A stretch of 64,000 nucleotides of DNA, from NCBI RefSeq assembly GCF_004363725.1, contig NZ_SNZF01000013.1:61148-125147 (forward strand), in the 5' to 3' direction. Below are positions 15,983 through 24,883 of this stretch, piece after piece. Each line of letters opens with the position of its first letter. Position 1 is the first letter of the stretch. The DNA comes from Aquamicrobium defluvii. GTDB lineage: Bacteria; Pseudomonadota; Alphaproteobacteria; Rhizobiales; Rhizobiaceae. Both the position numbers and the translations under genes were made by a program. The notes under the pieces were generated by a model, which searched no databases, was not told the origin of the DNA, and worked only from the letters and a program-made list of their open reading frames with translations.

Positions 15983-18013
15983 GTGAAGTCTCTTAATCGT
16001 CATCCATCGGCTCCCGATCGTCGAAATGACATCCAAGGTCTGCGGGCAATCGGAGCAATCCTGGTAGCCATATTCCACATAGCGGAATGGGGCGTATCAG
16101 GTGGCGTGGATGTGTTCTTTGTTGTATCTGGCTATTTTCTTAGCATCGGCTACGTAAGAAGATCTTCATCAGGAAATTATATCAATCTTATTGATCATCT
16201 ATCAAGATTTATAATTAGGACAGTTCCTGAGATTGCAATCGTTTTAACCGCAATCACATTAGCAGCGCTATTGTTTTCGTCCCCTGTAGAATGGCAGAAT
16301 GTTTTGCGCGGGCTTTTTTTTAGCTCGATATACCTACAGAACTATTGGCTTATTTTTAGCGGTCAAGATTACCTCTCTCGCGACGAGACAATCAGCTTCA
16401 CGCAACACTTCTGGGCTGTGTCACTAATTGGTCAATCCTATTTTCTTTGGTATTTTGTGGCGAGGATTTCCGAAAAGTTGGCGATTTTATACAAAACACG
16501 CCCAGAGAATTTTCTTGCTTCTGTTCTGACGGTCATAGCGATTACCTCGCTCGCTTGGTCCGTATATTGGACTTCAGCCGATTCTGCTGCGGCATACTTT
16601 GATTTGGCGACCAGATACTGGCAGTTCGCCGCCGGCGCCCTCGCTGGCATATTCACGACATCAATAACCTGGACGGCGGAACGCCGACTGTGCGTCTCAA
16701 TGTCTTGGCTCGGACTTGCTCTAATCCTGAGTTGCGGCTATCTGGTCGGCGAACGCTTTGACTTCCCCGGATACATTTCTCTTTGGCCAGTAGGCTCGGC
16801 GCTGCTCATTCTACTGTTTGGCCGACAGAGCGACTATCGAAATGCCGGCAAGCTTTTGAGTTTGACACCGCTAGCAACTCTCGGATCTGTTTCGTTCGGG
16901 ATATACCTGTGGCACTGGCCGATATACGTGGTCTTCTGGCGATTAACAGGCGGAAATATATCCGTCTTCCATGGCGTGTTTATTATTATTCTTTCAATCG
17001 TTCTAGCCTTTGGTTCAAACAGGCTAGGAAATTGGATCTCGATGCGCATTCTCCGCCCTGAGCGCGGCCAGTGGATTTCATCATCGGCCGTGGGTCTAAT
17101 ATTAGCCGCACTGTCTATTTTCTTTCTAGCATCGGAACGCCTGATCAGCACAGGTGCTTCCAGAGTTGAGCGACTATTTGTTGAGGGAAGCTCGATCATA
17201 ACCCCTGGCCCACTAACGGCGCGGCGAGATAACCCGATCGTCTATGAGATAGGCTGTCACCAGAATGCTACCAATCCAGTGGTGAAATCTTGCTCATTCG
17301 GAAGCCAAACTCCAAATCGAATCGTTGCCTTGGTCGGCGGGTCACATTCAGCCCATTGGCTCCCGGCCCTGATCGAAATTGCCGCGACACACAACTGGCG
17401 CGTTATCTCAATGACGAAAAGCAACTGCGCTTTCGCGGATCCAAGCGATGCAAGTATTTTTGTCGAGGAGAGTTATCACCCCTCTTGCTCCGAGTGGATC
17501 AACACTGCAACCGAGATGCTCATCGAGCAGCGCCCTGATTATGTTTTCACGTTGGCAACTCGGCCCATTTTCAGTTCTCCAGATGCACGAGGAACATCGG
17601 CAGTCATCGGTGAGAGAATCCCTATTGGATATGTGCGCAGCTTTGAGCGGCTTGCCGCAGAAGGCGTTTCCGTCATAGCCATCAGAGATACACCATGGAT
17701 GGGATTCGATGTTCCCACGTGCGTCTTTGCCCCGCTCCTGAGCATAGAAAAAAATTCCTGCCGCCGACCCAGGCAAAGCGTCCTCGACGACAAAGGACTG
17801 GAAGAAGGTCTTGCAAACCTGCCCCTCAATGTTGCCTATGTGGACATGACCGACTGGTTCTGCGCCGACGATTGGTGTGACGCTGTCCGCGACGGCATCC
17901 TTATGTATCGCGATAGGCACCACATCACTGCCACTTACTCGAAGCATATTTCCAGAGCCTTGTACAATCGCATTACCGAGGCCTTGACCAATCAACGGGC
18001 TCTAACTCGATAG
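15983..18013 (+). CDS. Acyltransferase-3/SGNH fusion, OafA-like surface glycan O-acyltransferase
   Basis: The 676-residue protein has an N-terminal acyltransferase-3 domain (residues 1-370) with RNDIQGLRAIGAILVAIFH, VDVFFVVSGYF and about ten membrane helices. A C-terminal SGNH-like domain (~400-670) follows, with block I ALVGGSHSAHW and a DxxH-type end (RDRHHITATYS). Such fusions O-acylate lipopolysaccharide or other surface glycans. The start is a GTG at 15983. Base composition is clearly lower in GC than the neighbouring genes and it runs against the late operon, both signs of a late-acquired conversion gene. Confidence 0.9.
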   Translation: MKSLNRHPSAPDRRNDIQGLRAIGAILVAIFHIAEWGVSGGVDVFFVVSGYFLSIGYVRRSSSGNYINLIDHLSRFIIRTVPEIAIVLTAITLAALLFSSPVEWQNVLRGLFFSSIYLQNYWLIFSGQDYLSRDETISFTQHFWAVSLIGQSYFLWYFVARISEKLAILYKTRPENFLASVLTVIAITSLAWSVYWTSADSAAAYFDLATRYWQFAAGALAGIFTTSITWTAERRLCVSMSWLGLALILSCGYLVGERFDFPGYISLWPVGSALLILLFGRQSDYRNAGKLLSLTPLATLGSVSFGIYLWHWPIYVVFWRLTGGNISVFHGVFIIILSIVLAFGSNRLGNWISMRILRPERGQWISSSAVGLILAALSIFFLASERLISTGASRVERLFVEGSSIITPGPLTARRDNPIVYEIGCHQNATNPVVKSCSFGSQTPNRIVALVGGSHSAHWLPALIEIAATHNWRVISMTKSNCAFADPSDASIFVEESYHPSCSEWINTATEMLIEQRPDYVFTLATRPIFSSPDARGTSAVIGERIPIGYVRSFERLAAEGVSVIAIRDTPWMGFDVPTCVFAPLLSIEKNSCRRPRQSVLDDKGLEEGLANLPLNVAYVDMTDWFCADDWCDAVRDGILMYRDRHHITATYSKHISRALYNRITEALTNQRALTR

Positions 18014-18123
18014 TGTGTTTACACAAGAATGCCGCCAAGGTTCGGCAGGGCGTACAAGTCGGTATTTTTATTGCTGACTGCTATACTTATTGATAGCAAT
18101 CACACTGGGTTTGGGAATTTCTC

Positions 18124-18813
18124 ATGTCAGCTAAACTTCGCCTTCCGGCTTATTTTGCGCTCATTGCTTTCTCAGCCTTATGTGGTGCATTGGCTGCTAG
18201 GGAGATTCCTAAATATTTTCCGCCCAGCGTCACTACAAGCGCTCGATATCTTGAGCGAGTGTCTCAATTTCAAGTGCTGAAGCCTATTGCTAGAAACGTG
18301 ATGATCGGGGATTCCCTGACTGAGCGGGGAATTTGGGAAGAGCTTCTTCCGGGAATGTCGATCTCCAATCGTGGCCTAGGCAGTGTCACAGTCAGTTTGC
18401 TCCGCGAAAACCTGCCCTACATACCCGAAGACGCTGAACGTGCCTTTGTCATGGTCGGCGTGAACGACATCAGCAAAGGTCGACAGGCAGAGGATGTGCT
18501 TATCGACTACCTTGCCCTGCTGGATGATCTGGATGCGCTAAAGGTCGATATCGTGGTTCAGTCCACCTTGCTTACCAATAATCGGAAATGGAATGCCGAG
18601 ATCGACAAGGTGAACATGATTCTCTCGAATACCTGCCAGCAAGGCAGATGCACGTTTGTCGATCTTAACAGCGAATTGGCTGCTGATGGCGCCATCAGGC
18701 CGGGCATGACCTATGATGGCGTCCATCTGAACGGGCGCGGATATTCCACTTGGTCTCGCGCGATCAGGCCACTGATGAGTACTGATATAGATCAATCCAG
18801 CAATCCCGGGTAA
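18124..18813 (+). CDS. Secreted or membrane-anchored SGNH/GDSL hydrolase
   Basis: A 229-residue SGNH hydrolase with block I IGDSLTERG (Ser64), block III VGVNDIS and block V DGVHLNGRG (catalytic Asp-His). Residues 8-27 form a signal peptide or anchor, so the enzyme acts outside the cytoplasm. It follows the acyltransferase on the same strand after 110 bp and has similarly low GC, so the two were likely acquired together. A likely job is trimming or transfer of acyl groups on the same surface glycan. The exact substrate is unknown. Confidence 0.88.
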   Translation: MSAKLRLPAYFALIAFSALCGALAAREIPKYFPPSVTTSARYLERVSQFQVLKPIARNVMIGDSLTERGIWEELLPGMSISNRGLGSVTVSLLRENLPYIPEDAERAFVMVGVNDISKGRQAEDVLIDYLALLDDLDALKVDIVVQSTLLTNNRKWNAEIDKVNMILSNTCQQGRCTFVDLNSELAADGAIRPGMTYDGVHLNGRGYSTWSRAIRPLMSTDIDQSSNPG

Positions 18814-18877
18814 ATGACAGAGACCCTTGACATCATCATGTCCGGATGAATCCGACATTGTGCTGCGTCATCTATGG

Positions 18878-20965
18878 CTATTCACCTTCAATCAACCCCC
18901 GAAAGGCCGCAACATGCAGCAGGCCTGTAGTTGCCGGCGCGCTCAGCACAGCTGATATTGGCGAGCCGGCTACTTCGGCTACATTGGCCCAGCCGAAAGC
19001 AACCTGGCCTGATCTGCCAGACCCCGCCGCACCTCCATCCGCAATCTCCGTCAACCCAGTCAACGTATGCGTCAGCGCCGCGCCGCTATCTGCCACAGAG
19101 CAGCAAATGCCGACAACAAACGCCGGCGCGCCTGTGAACAGGGAGACTGAGAATGTGTCGGTCGGGGACACGTCGCCGGCAAGAAGGTTGGAGATAGTGA
19201 CGTCGGGTAAAGCAATGCTATTCAGATCGAACACTGACAACGACAAGATGGGGATCGCCGCAGAGGTAGATGCGACGATCTCACCGGCAACACCAGATAG
19301 CCCGCCAGGGACTTGGTCTTCCGTCAGATAGTAGATTCCCACATCGCATCGACCGAGCGGCGACGTAGCGCGAGAGGCGGCAAGACTGCTTGGTGACGTG
19401 AACCCAAGAGCTTTGGTCATTGTCAGACCACCAAAGGTGACGGGGTTAAGGGTTGTCGTGTTGGCATTGACAGTCCTCGCCGCGGCAACCGCAACAACCA
19501 GCATTTTGGCACCCACAGCGGTGGTATGCGAGACCGTGCGGCTATTGCTCGTACTGATATCGGTATCCATCCATGCATTGCTCGCCAGCAAAGAGGGAGC
19601 GATCGGGACCGGAGCAGGACCGGAGCTGGCCGCCACCTTGGCCGATAGTCTCCCCGCCTCATTGAGTCCAATCTGACCATAATGCACCTGATCGACCATA
19701 AAACGGCGGCCCGTATAGTTGAAGCCATACGTGCCTCGATAGACCATGCGAAGCAAGTCGCTGTCATTGCATGCAGATTCCTGCGCCGCGCGAATGGCCG
19801 CCCAGTCTTCTGCCCTTTGATAGTCATTGCGAGACCCCGTACGGATGACAAGCATTTCGACCATTTCGGGAACCTGCCCCTTGAAATACGTCGCCAGACC
19901 CTCCAGAGCCGTCTTGTAAAGCGGTCCGGTTATTGTCGTTCCATTGATGCTTTCCGCCTCTTGCTCGCCTTGGCTCCACACAAAACGCACGGTGCCGAGC
20001 GTATATTCGTCGGCACTATTTATAGCTGATATGGCTTGATTTGCAGCATTTGCCGCTGCGGCGCGAAGGCTACCGGACGGCGACCAGTTGGATCCCGATT
20101 GGTCAGGTATTAGCGCGGTCCCGCCAGTGGCCGCCTCCACAAAAGCTGACATGCGCCCGGTTTGTGAAAACCACTCATTGGCGAAGCTCGGCCACATCGA
20201 ACCGGTAAGGGCGCCGCCAACCGGATCGACAAGAGGACCGGGCTGGATAGCTCCGCCTACGATCATGATCCCGTCCAGCGCAGTCGGCGACAAGGAACTA
20301 TCGCCACGACCTTCTGCATTGGATTGCCCGACGATAACAAACAGATCGATTTCTTCGATTGAAATGTATACGGGCACAACAAACCGCGTCCCATCGGCCA
20401 AACGGATTTTACGATACGCCAACGGCGCATCAGGAAGAGCAGACGCTGCGCCGCTGGCAGCTGACTGCGCAGGGTCGGTAAACATCCCAGAAACTGCGGA
20501 ATCGAGATTCTCGATATGAGATTCAGACACTGCCAGGCGAATACCAAGGCTGGCGACGGATGACGCACTTGGATATCGTGCCACCTCGACGGCGGTTCCG
20601 CTCGTGTTCTGATATCGCACGATGTCATCGCCGACCTGGACCTGAAACTGCTGGCCGTTGGTCGTGGCGGCAAGGCCCGCATTGACGCTCTCGTAGACGG
20701 CGGCGCTGGTATAGGCGATGTCCTCGACGCTATCGATCCGGGCGCCAAGAGCCGTGTCGGCGGCCTCGCGTTCCTGCTTTTCGGATGCGACCTTGGCGTC
20801 GACATTGGCATCGACGCTCACCTCGATCTCACCAATTACCTCTTCCACCACCGGCCCGATTGCACGCACTTCGGATTTGCGCGGATTGTTCTTCCCGCTG
20901 GCCGGGACGCCATCGGTCACAAAATCCCGGAATGCCTGCTTAAAGGCGTCGGCTATCTGCCCCAT
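18878..20965 (-). CDS. Tail fibre/spike with sialate O-acetylesterase-like domain
   Basis: The 695-residue protein starts at the ATG at 20965 (MGQIADAFKQAFRDFV, preceded by GGAGAACAGC). The N-terminal ~200 residues are helical and tail-binding-like. Residues ~215-450 form an SGNH esterase: VGQSNAEGRG (nucleophile Ser), VRFVWSQGEQEA, and VDQVHYG (Asp-His). This matches the SASA esterase family found on phage spikes that deacetylate surface sugars. The C-terminal ~250 residues are beta-rich and Ser/Thr/Ala-rich, likely trimeric. It is the last tail gene, so it is probably the host-recognition protein. Confidence 0.85.
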   Translation of the reverse strand: MGQIADAFKQAFRDFVTDGVPASGKNNPRKSEVRAIGPVVEEVIGEIEVSVDANVDAKVASEKQEREAADTALGARIDSVEDIAYTSAAVYESVNAGLAATTNGQQFQVQVGDDIVRYQNTSGTAVEVARYPSASSVASLGIRLAVSESHIENLDSAVSGMFTDPAQSAASGAASALPDAPLAYRKIRLADGTRFVVPVYISIEEIDLFVIVGQSNAEGRGDSSLSPTALDGIMIVGGAIQPGPLVDPVGGALTGSMWPSFANEWFSQTGRMSAFVEAATGGTALIPDQSGSNWSPSGSLRAAAANAANQAISAINSADEYTLGTVRFVWSQGEQEAESINGTTITGPLYKTALEGLATYFKGQVPEMVEMLVIRTGSRNDYQRAEDWAAIRAAQESACNDSDLLRMVYRGTYGFNYTGRRFMVDQVHYGQIGLNEAGRLSAKVAASSGPAPVPIAPSLLASNAWMDTDISTSNSRTVSHTTAVGAKMLVVAVAAARTVNANTTTLNPVTFGGLTMTKALGFTSPSSLAASRATSPLGRCDVGIYYLTEDQVPGGLSGVAGEIVASTSAAIPILSLSVFDLNSIALPDVTISNLLAGDVSPTDTFSVSLFTGAPAFVVGICCSVADSGAALTHTLTGLTEIADGGAAGSGRSGQVAFGWANVAEVAGSPISAVLSAPATTGLLHVAAFRGLIEGE

Positions 20966-21025
20966 GCTGTTCTCCATGCGAAAGCGCCCCGGCGAGCAGG
21001 GCTGAATGTCAGGTTGTCGGATTTG

Positions 21026-23185
21026 TCAGGTGACGATGATGGAGCCGGTCGGAACGGCGCTAGCAGGCACGCCGCTCTGGTTCGCCGCAACCAGCCAGTA
21101 ATAATAGGTGCCAGCCGAAAGGCCGCTGTCTTGCCAACTGTCTGCGGCGCTTGGCGCGCCATACTCGGTCACCACCAATGCAGCCGACCCGAGGTCGTTG
21201 ACCGTATTGCGATAGATCAGCGTGGCGAAATAGTTCGGACTATTCGGTGCAGTCCAATCGATATCCACCACGCCGGCTCCGCCAACGGCATTGACGCCAG
21301 CAACCAGGCCCGGCGGCACCGGATCGACGCGGGCAGTGACGGCAATCGGTGGCTCGGGGCCCCATTCCGATGCCTTGCCGGAATTGGTCATTGCCCGGGC
21401 CTGGACATGGTAGGTCTGATTATCGAGCAAGCCGAGGATGTTCTGGTGGTTTTGACCGACCGGAGCGTTGAGCGTGGTCCATTCACCCGGCGGCGAAGCA
21501 ACACGATAGCGCACCTGATGCAACAGGCTGTCACGGGGTGGCGCTGCCCACTCCACACGGATCGCGACAGATCCTGCATAGGGCTGGCTGACGGCCGTTA
21601 CACTCGTCGGCGCCGGCACATCGGATGATATCTCGATCGATGTCCGCTTCGGCTTTTCCGGTTCTTCGTTGGCCGAATTGAACGCGAAGTCGGAAGCTTG
21701 CACCGAGTGGGCTTCTACCGACCATGTGATGCCGTCCTCGTTGCGCTTCAGCTTGTCGACTTCGAAAACCTGGTCGAGATTGCCGAATTCTCGATGGCGC
21801 AGACGGAAGAAGCGCTTACCGATCAGCCGGATGCCGTGATATTTGAGCGTTCCGCTGATCTTGTACTTCGCCCGCGACACCAGCAGGAGCCGCTTCGCAA
21901 CGCGCATCGACTGGTTATGGTTCGGGCTCCAGTAAACCCGCAGGCTGTCTTCCTCGTAGGGCTCATCGGGGACAACGAGCACATAAGGTGCGCTGGCCGC
22001 CTCGCGATAACCTATCTCCGGTTCGGTGTATTCGACCGAGAACGCATTGGCGATGTCGGTCCCTGCCTGCCCTTCCGTGTACTGGATCGACAGGATGTCG
22101 TCGTCGGTGATTTCGACATCAGGCTGGATGAAGCGGCCGACATTGAAACCGACAACCCCGTTGGTGTCCTCGTAGAAGAAGGCATCGCAGGCAACGCCCA
22201 TCGAGGCGCGCACCGTGTCGCGGTCATCTGCCGATGAGTAGACGCCGGAGAGTTGCCAGCGGCGGACAGGATTGCCGTTGCGATCAAGGATGATCTCGTC
22301 CGATACGTCCGCCTCAATGGCGACCTGATCCCAGTCGACTTCCCGGTCGAGGCCGTCTTTTGAGGTGATCCAGTCCGCAATGATCAGCGCAGCGTTGGTG
22401 GTCCATTTCGTCTGCTGGTCGCGCGGATCGTAGCAAAGATAGCCCTCGATCGCCGGCGCGATGACCGGCTCACGACCACCGGGATAGACTTTTGAGAAGT
22501 CTTCGGCCTTAACCGTTTCCGCTACGGCAACGACATGGGCCAGCCCTGCCATGTCATGGGCTGAGGTCCACTGCGGGAAATTGTCTGCCAGGAGTGCCGG
22601 AGCGAGTTGTCCTGCCGCACCGAGAAAGGCAGCAACCCGCAACCTTGACCGGCCGTCAGATTGGAACCGCGCCTGCTGTGCGAGACCATTACCGTCGACA
22701 GTGAATTCCGTCTCATCGGCAAACCATTGCCTGATCCCGTTGATCTGACGGGCAGCCAGGATCACGTCATAATAGCGTTTGCCATCCTTGGCCTGCCAGA
22801 AATTGACCGGGCCGCCTTTCCTGACCAGCCCATAGGCATGTTCGAAAAAGCTGATCGGCTGACGCATATTGACCATGCGCGCACCCGGATTGGGCGGCGC
22901 ATCAGGCCGCGGTCGCAGCAATGTCGCAAGAGCCGAAATGCCGACAGACAAGGCAGCATTGAGCAGCAAGCCACCCAATGCCGAGCCCGCGAACGCCCAG
23001 CCAGCCGCAAATGCTCCGGCAGAAAATCCACCGAAGGCGCCCGCAATTGCACCGCCAATGGCCGGAGCGCCCAACGCCGTGATAATGCCACCGATGAACC
23101 CGACCACTGGCGGCATGGCATGCGCCGGCGCCGGATAGAGTGCCGTCGTGCCGAGCAGGAAGGCGGCGTAGAGCGTCTTACGCAC
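21026..23185 (-). CDS. Tail tip attachment protein (gpJ-like) with fibronectin type III region
   Basis: I place the start at the GTG at 23185 (MRKTLYAAFLLG..., preceded by GGAAGGTCGACC), overlapping the previous gene by 8 bp; this gives 719 residues. The N-terminus looks like a signal peptide ending AHA, followed by a Gly/Ala-rich hydrophobic region (~25-90). The middle carries the tip-attachment J-type region (ITDDDILSIQYTEGQAGTD, WSPNHNQSM). Two fibronectin type III-like repeats follow (VPAPTSVTAVSQPY..., then VPPGLVAGVNAVGG). It is the central tail tip hub, upstream of the fibre gene. Confidence 0.87.
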   Translation of the reverse strand: MRKTLYAAFLLGTTALYPAPAHAMPPVVGFIGGIITALGAPAIGGAIAGAFGGFSAGAFAAGWAFAGSALGGLLLNAALSVGISALATLLRPRPDAPPNPGARMVNMRQPISFFEHAYGLVRKGGPVNFWQAKDGKRYYDVILAARQINGIRQWFADETEFTVDGNGLAQQARFQSDGRSRLRVAAFLGAAGQLAPALLADNFPQWTSAHDMAGLAHVVAVAETVKAEDFSKVYPGGREPVIAPAIEGYLCYDPRDQQTKWTTNAALIIADWITSKDGLDREVDWDQVAIEADVSDEIILDRNGNPVRRWQLSGVYSSADDRDTVRASMGVACDAFFYEDTNGVVGFNVGRFIQPDVEITDDDILSIQYTEGQAGTDIANAFSVEYTEPEIGYREAASAPYVLVVPDEPYEEDSLRVYWSPNHNQSMRVAKRLLLVSRAKYKISGTLKYHGIRLIGKRFFRLRHREFGNLDQVFEVDKLKRNEDGITWSVEAHSVQASDFAFNSANEEPEKPKRTSIEISSDVPAPTSVTAVSQPYAGSVAIRVEWAAPPRDSLLHQVRYRVASPPGEWTTLNAPVGQNHQNILGLLDNQTYHVQARAMTNSGKASEWGPEPPIAVTARVDPVPPGLVAGVNAVGGAGVVDIDWTAPNSPNYFATLIYRNTVNDLGSAALVVTEYGAPSAADSWQDSGLSAGTYYYWLVAANQSGVPASAVPTGSIIVT

Positions 23186-23585
23186 GGTCGACCTTCCACG
23201 CTGCAAGGATTTCGAGCGGCTTGCAAATGACCACGGTGTACTCGCCCTTGAGCGCCCAATTTTTGCCGAGGCAGACCGCGCCCATGAGTTTGATGCCGTC
23301 CTGATCGCGAATGCGCACCACACCGACATCGCCTCTGTCGGGGCCGCTCGTCGGCTCCAGTCCAATCGAGGCGGCGGCCTCACCCATCACCCCAGCCGGA
23401 TCATTCAGAAACCCGCTGACCTTCTGGCAGGAGAGCGCGCTGTCATACTGGTCACGCCATTTGGCGGCAGCATCGGGATAGCCGAGCGCAATGAGGTAGT
23501 CGGCCAGCACAAGCATGCAGTCCGACTTGCCCCAGACGAAAGGCTCCGCCATCCACCGGTGAAGATGGGCGTAGAGGGTGTCCAT
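23178..23585 (-). CDS. Tail assembly protein, DUF6950-like
   Basis: A 135-residue protein with the motif FVWGKSDCMLVLADYL, which resembles DUF6950 and distantly the NlpC/P60 active-site Cys region of lambda gpK-like proteins. A later GDVGVVRI segment fits the same fold. It lies between the tail protein at 23.6 kb and the tail tip gene, as gpK-like proteins do. Enzyme activity is not certain. Confidence 0.75.
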   Translation of the reverse strand: MDTLYAHLHRWMAEPFVWGKSDCMLVLADYLIALGYPDAAAKWRDQYDSALSCQKVSGFLNDPAGVMGEAAASIGLEPTSGPDRGDVGVVRIRDQDGIKLMGAVCLGKNWALKGEYTVVICKPLEILAAWKVDRA

Positions 23586-23597
23586 GATGTTATTTGC

Positions 23598-24197
23598 CTA
23601 GAGCCCGAACAGACTTTGCTCATCCACGCCGTGGACCGGCATGTATTCCAGCGATGGGTTGATGACGCCGGGAGGTAATCCCAGCCGGCGCGAATGATCC
23701 GCCGTATTGTAGCGACCGCCGACCGGCTTTGCGCGTAGGTTGAACGGCCCTTCCACCTGCAGCGATATCCGCCTGATCTGCGGGCCCTCGAACGAATAGC
23801 CGAGGTTCACCATCTTCCGCTTCGTCAGAAGCTGCGGCTGGTAGACGGGACGGAAGAACTCGCTCGTCGCCTCCAGATACTGGATCAGAAACCGAGCTTC
23901 CCGATCCTTGATGACGTCGTTGCCAAGCGCCCGTATTTCCGAAATGAGGTCCGGCTGATCAGGATCCTGGATAAAGGTCAGCCCCAGTTCGATGCCCGGC
24001 GCCGATCCGTTGATCGAGAACTCAACCTCGGAGCAGCTTATCAGCCGTGATCCGACCCAGACGTTGCCTGCCAGATCCTTGAACCAACCGTCATCGCCCA
24101 GCAGAAACCGGAACACGCCGACAGTGGTGTCCAGTTCGATCAGGTTGATGATGCCGACATTCTCGGATCGAAAATCGTACTCGGACGGCATCGTCAT
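23598..24197 (-). CDS. Minor tail protein (unknown family)
   Basis: The 199-residue protein starts at an ATG at 24197 that overlaps the upstream stop (ATGA). It contains FRFLLGDDGWFKDLAGNVWVG and a C-terminal YMPVHGVDEQSLFGL. Its position between the tape measure gene and the tail tip genes matches the distal tail proteins of siphoviruses (lambda gpM/gpL region). I do not recognise a named domain. Confidence 0.7.
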   Translation of the reverse strand: MTMPSEYDFRSENVGIINLIELDTTVGVFRFLLGDDGWFKDLAGNVWVGSRLISCSEVEFSINGSAPGIELGLTFIQDPDQPDLISEIRALGNDVIKDREARFLIQYLEATSEFFRPVYQPQLLTKRKMVNLGYSFEGPQIRRISLQVEGPFNLRAKPVGGRYNTADHSRRLGLPPGVINPSLEYMPVHGVDEQSLFGL

Positions 24198-24883
24198 GGG
24201 CGCGAGGTCCACTCGAGCAGTTTCACGGAAGCAGTGATGAGCCGACCTCGCTCCAGAGGCATCCGGCCTTCCAGATCGGTTTCAAAGACCATGAGAGCGG
24301 TTGCCTGTAGCGTGACCTCGTGACCTTCGGGAATGTCACGACGCAAGGGTGGTTCAAAGGCGAAGGTCGTTGCCCCACCCTCGCCTTCCCACATGCCGGT
24401 GACCCGATAGGGCCAGTCGTCGTGCGAGAACCACATGCCCGGCTCCAGCACATGATTGACTGAGGACGTATCCACGGTCATCTCCTCGGCACCGGCCTCA
24501 AGGAGCGACGGCATGACGATAGTCGGCTCCTGCGCATAGTAGGCACCGTCAGAGAACGGGGTGTCGTCGCTGTGCGGGATATGGCTAATCGACCATTCAT
24601 CAAGACCCGGAATGCCCAGATCAACGGGGCAAAGATCAATGAGGGGCACGCGCAGCACATTGATCCTGCCGCGCATGCTGCTCTGGATCGCGTTCCAAGT
24701 CCGCTGCCCTTCGCACCCTATGGCAGCCAGATCGATGGTCGTTTCCCATCTGGGTTGCGCGCCGTAGGCCACCTGCCCGGTGCCGGTCACACCTTCCCCG
24801 GCCGACTTGCCGCGGACGTTGATGATCCAGTCATTGGTCAATTGCGCGAAGGAGCGCGGCAGATCGATGATTTTCCGCTTCAT
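24194..24883 (-). CDS. Minor tail protein (unknown family)
   Basis: The 229-residue, beta-rich protein begins MKRKIIDLPRSFAQLTNDWI and its start overlaps the stop of the tape measure gene (ATGA). It is translationally coupled with the gene that follows. It likely belongs to the distal tail hub. No catalytic motif is visible. Confidence 0.7.
   Translation of the reverse strand: MKRKIIDLPRSFAQLTNDWIINVRGKSAGEGVTGTGQVAYGAQPRWETTIDLAAIGCEGQRTWNAIQSSMRGRINVLRVPLIDLCPVDLGIPGLDEWSISHIPHSDDTPFSDGAYYAQEPTIVMPSLLEAGAEEMTVDTSSVNHVLEPGMWFSHDDWPYRVTGMWEGEGGATTFAFEPPLRRDIPEGHEVTLQATALMVFETDLEGRMPLERGRLITASVKLLEWTSRP

Noticed and set aside
15983..18813. Acyltransferase and SGNH genes as chromosomal genes outside the prophage
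   Set aside because: They lie between the lysis and fibre genes, well inside the att repeats, so they belong to the element.
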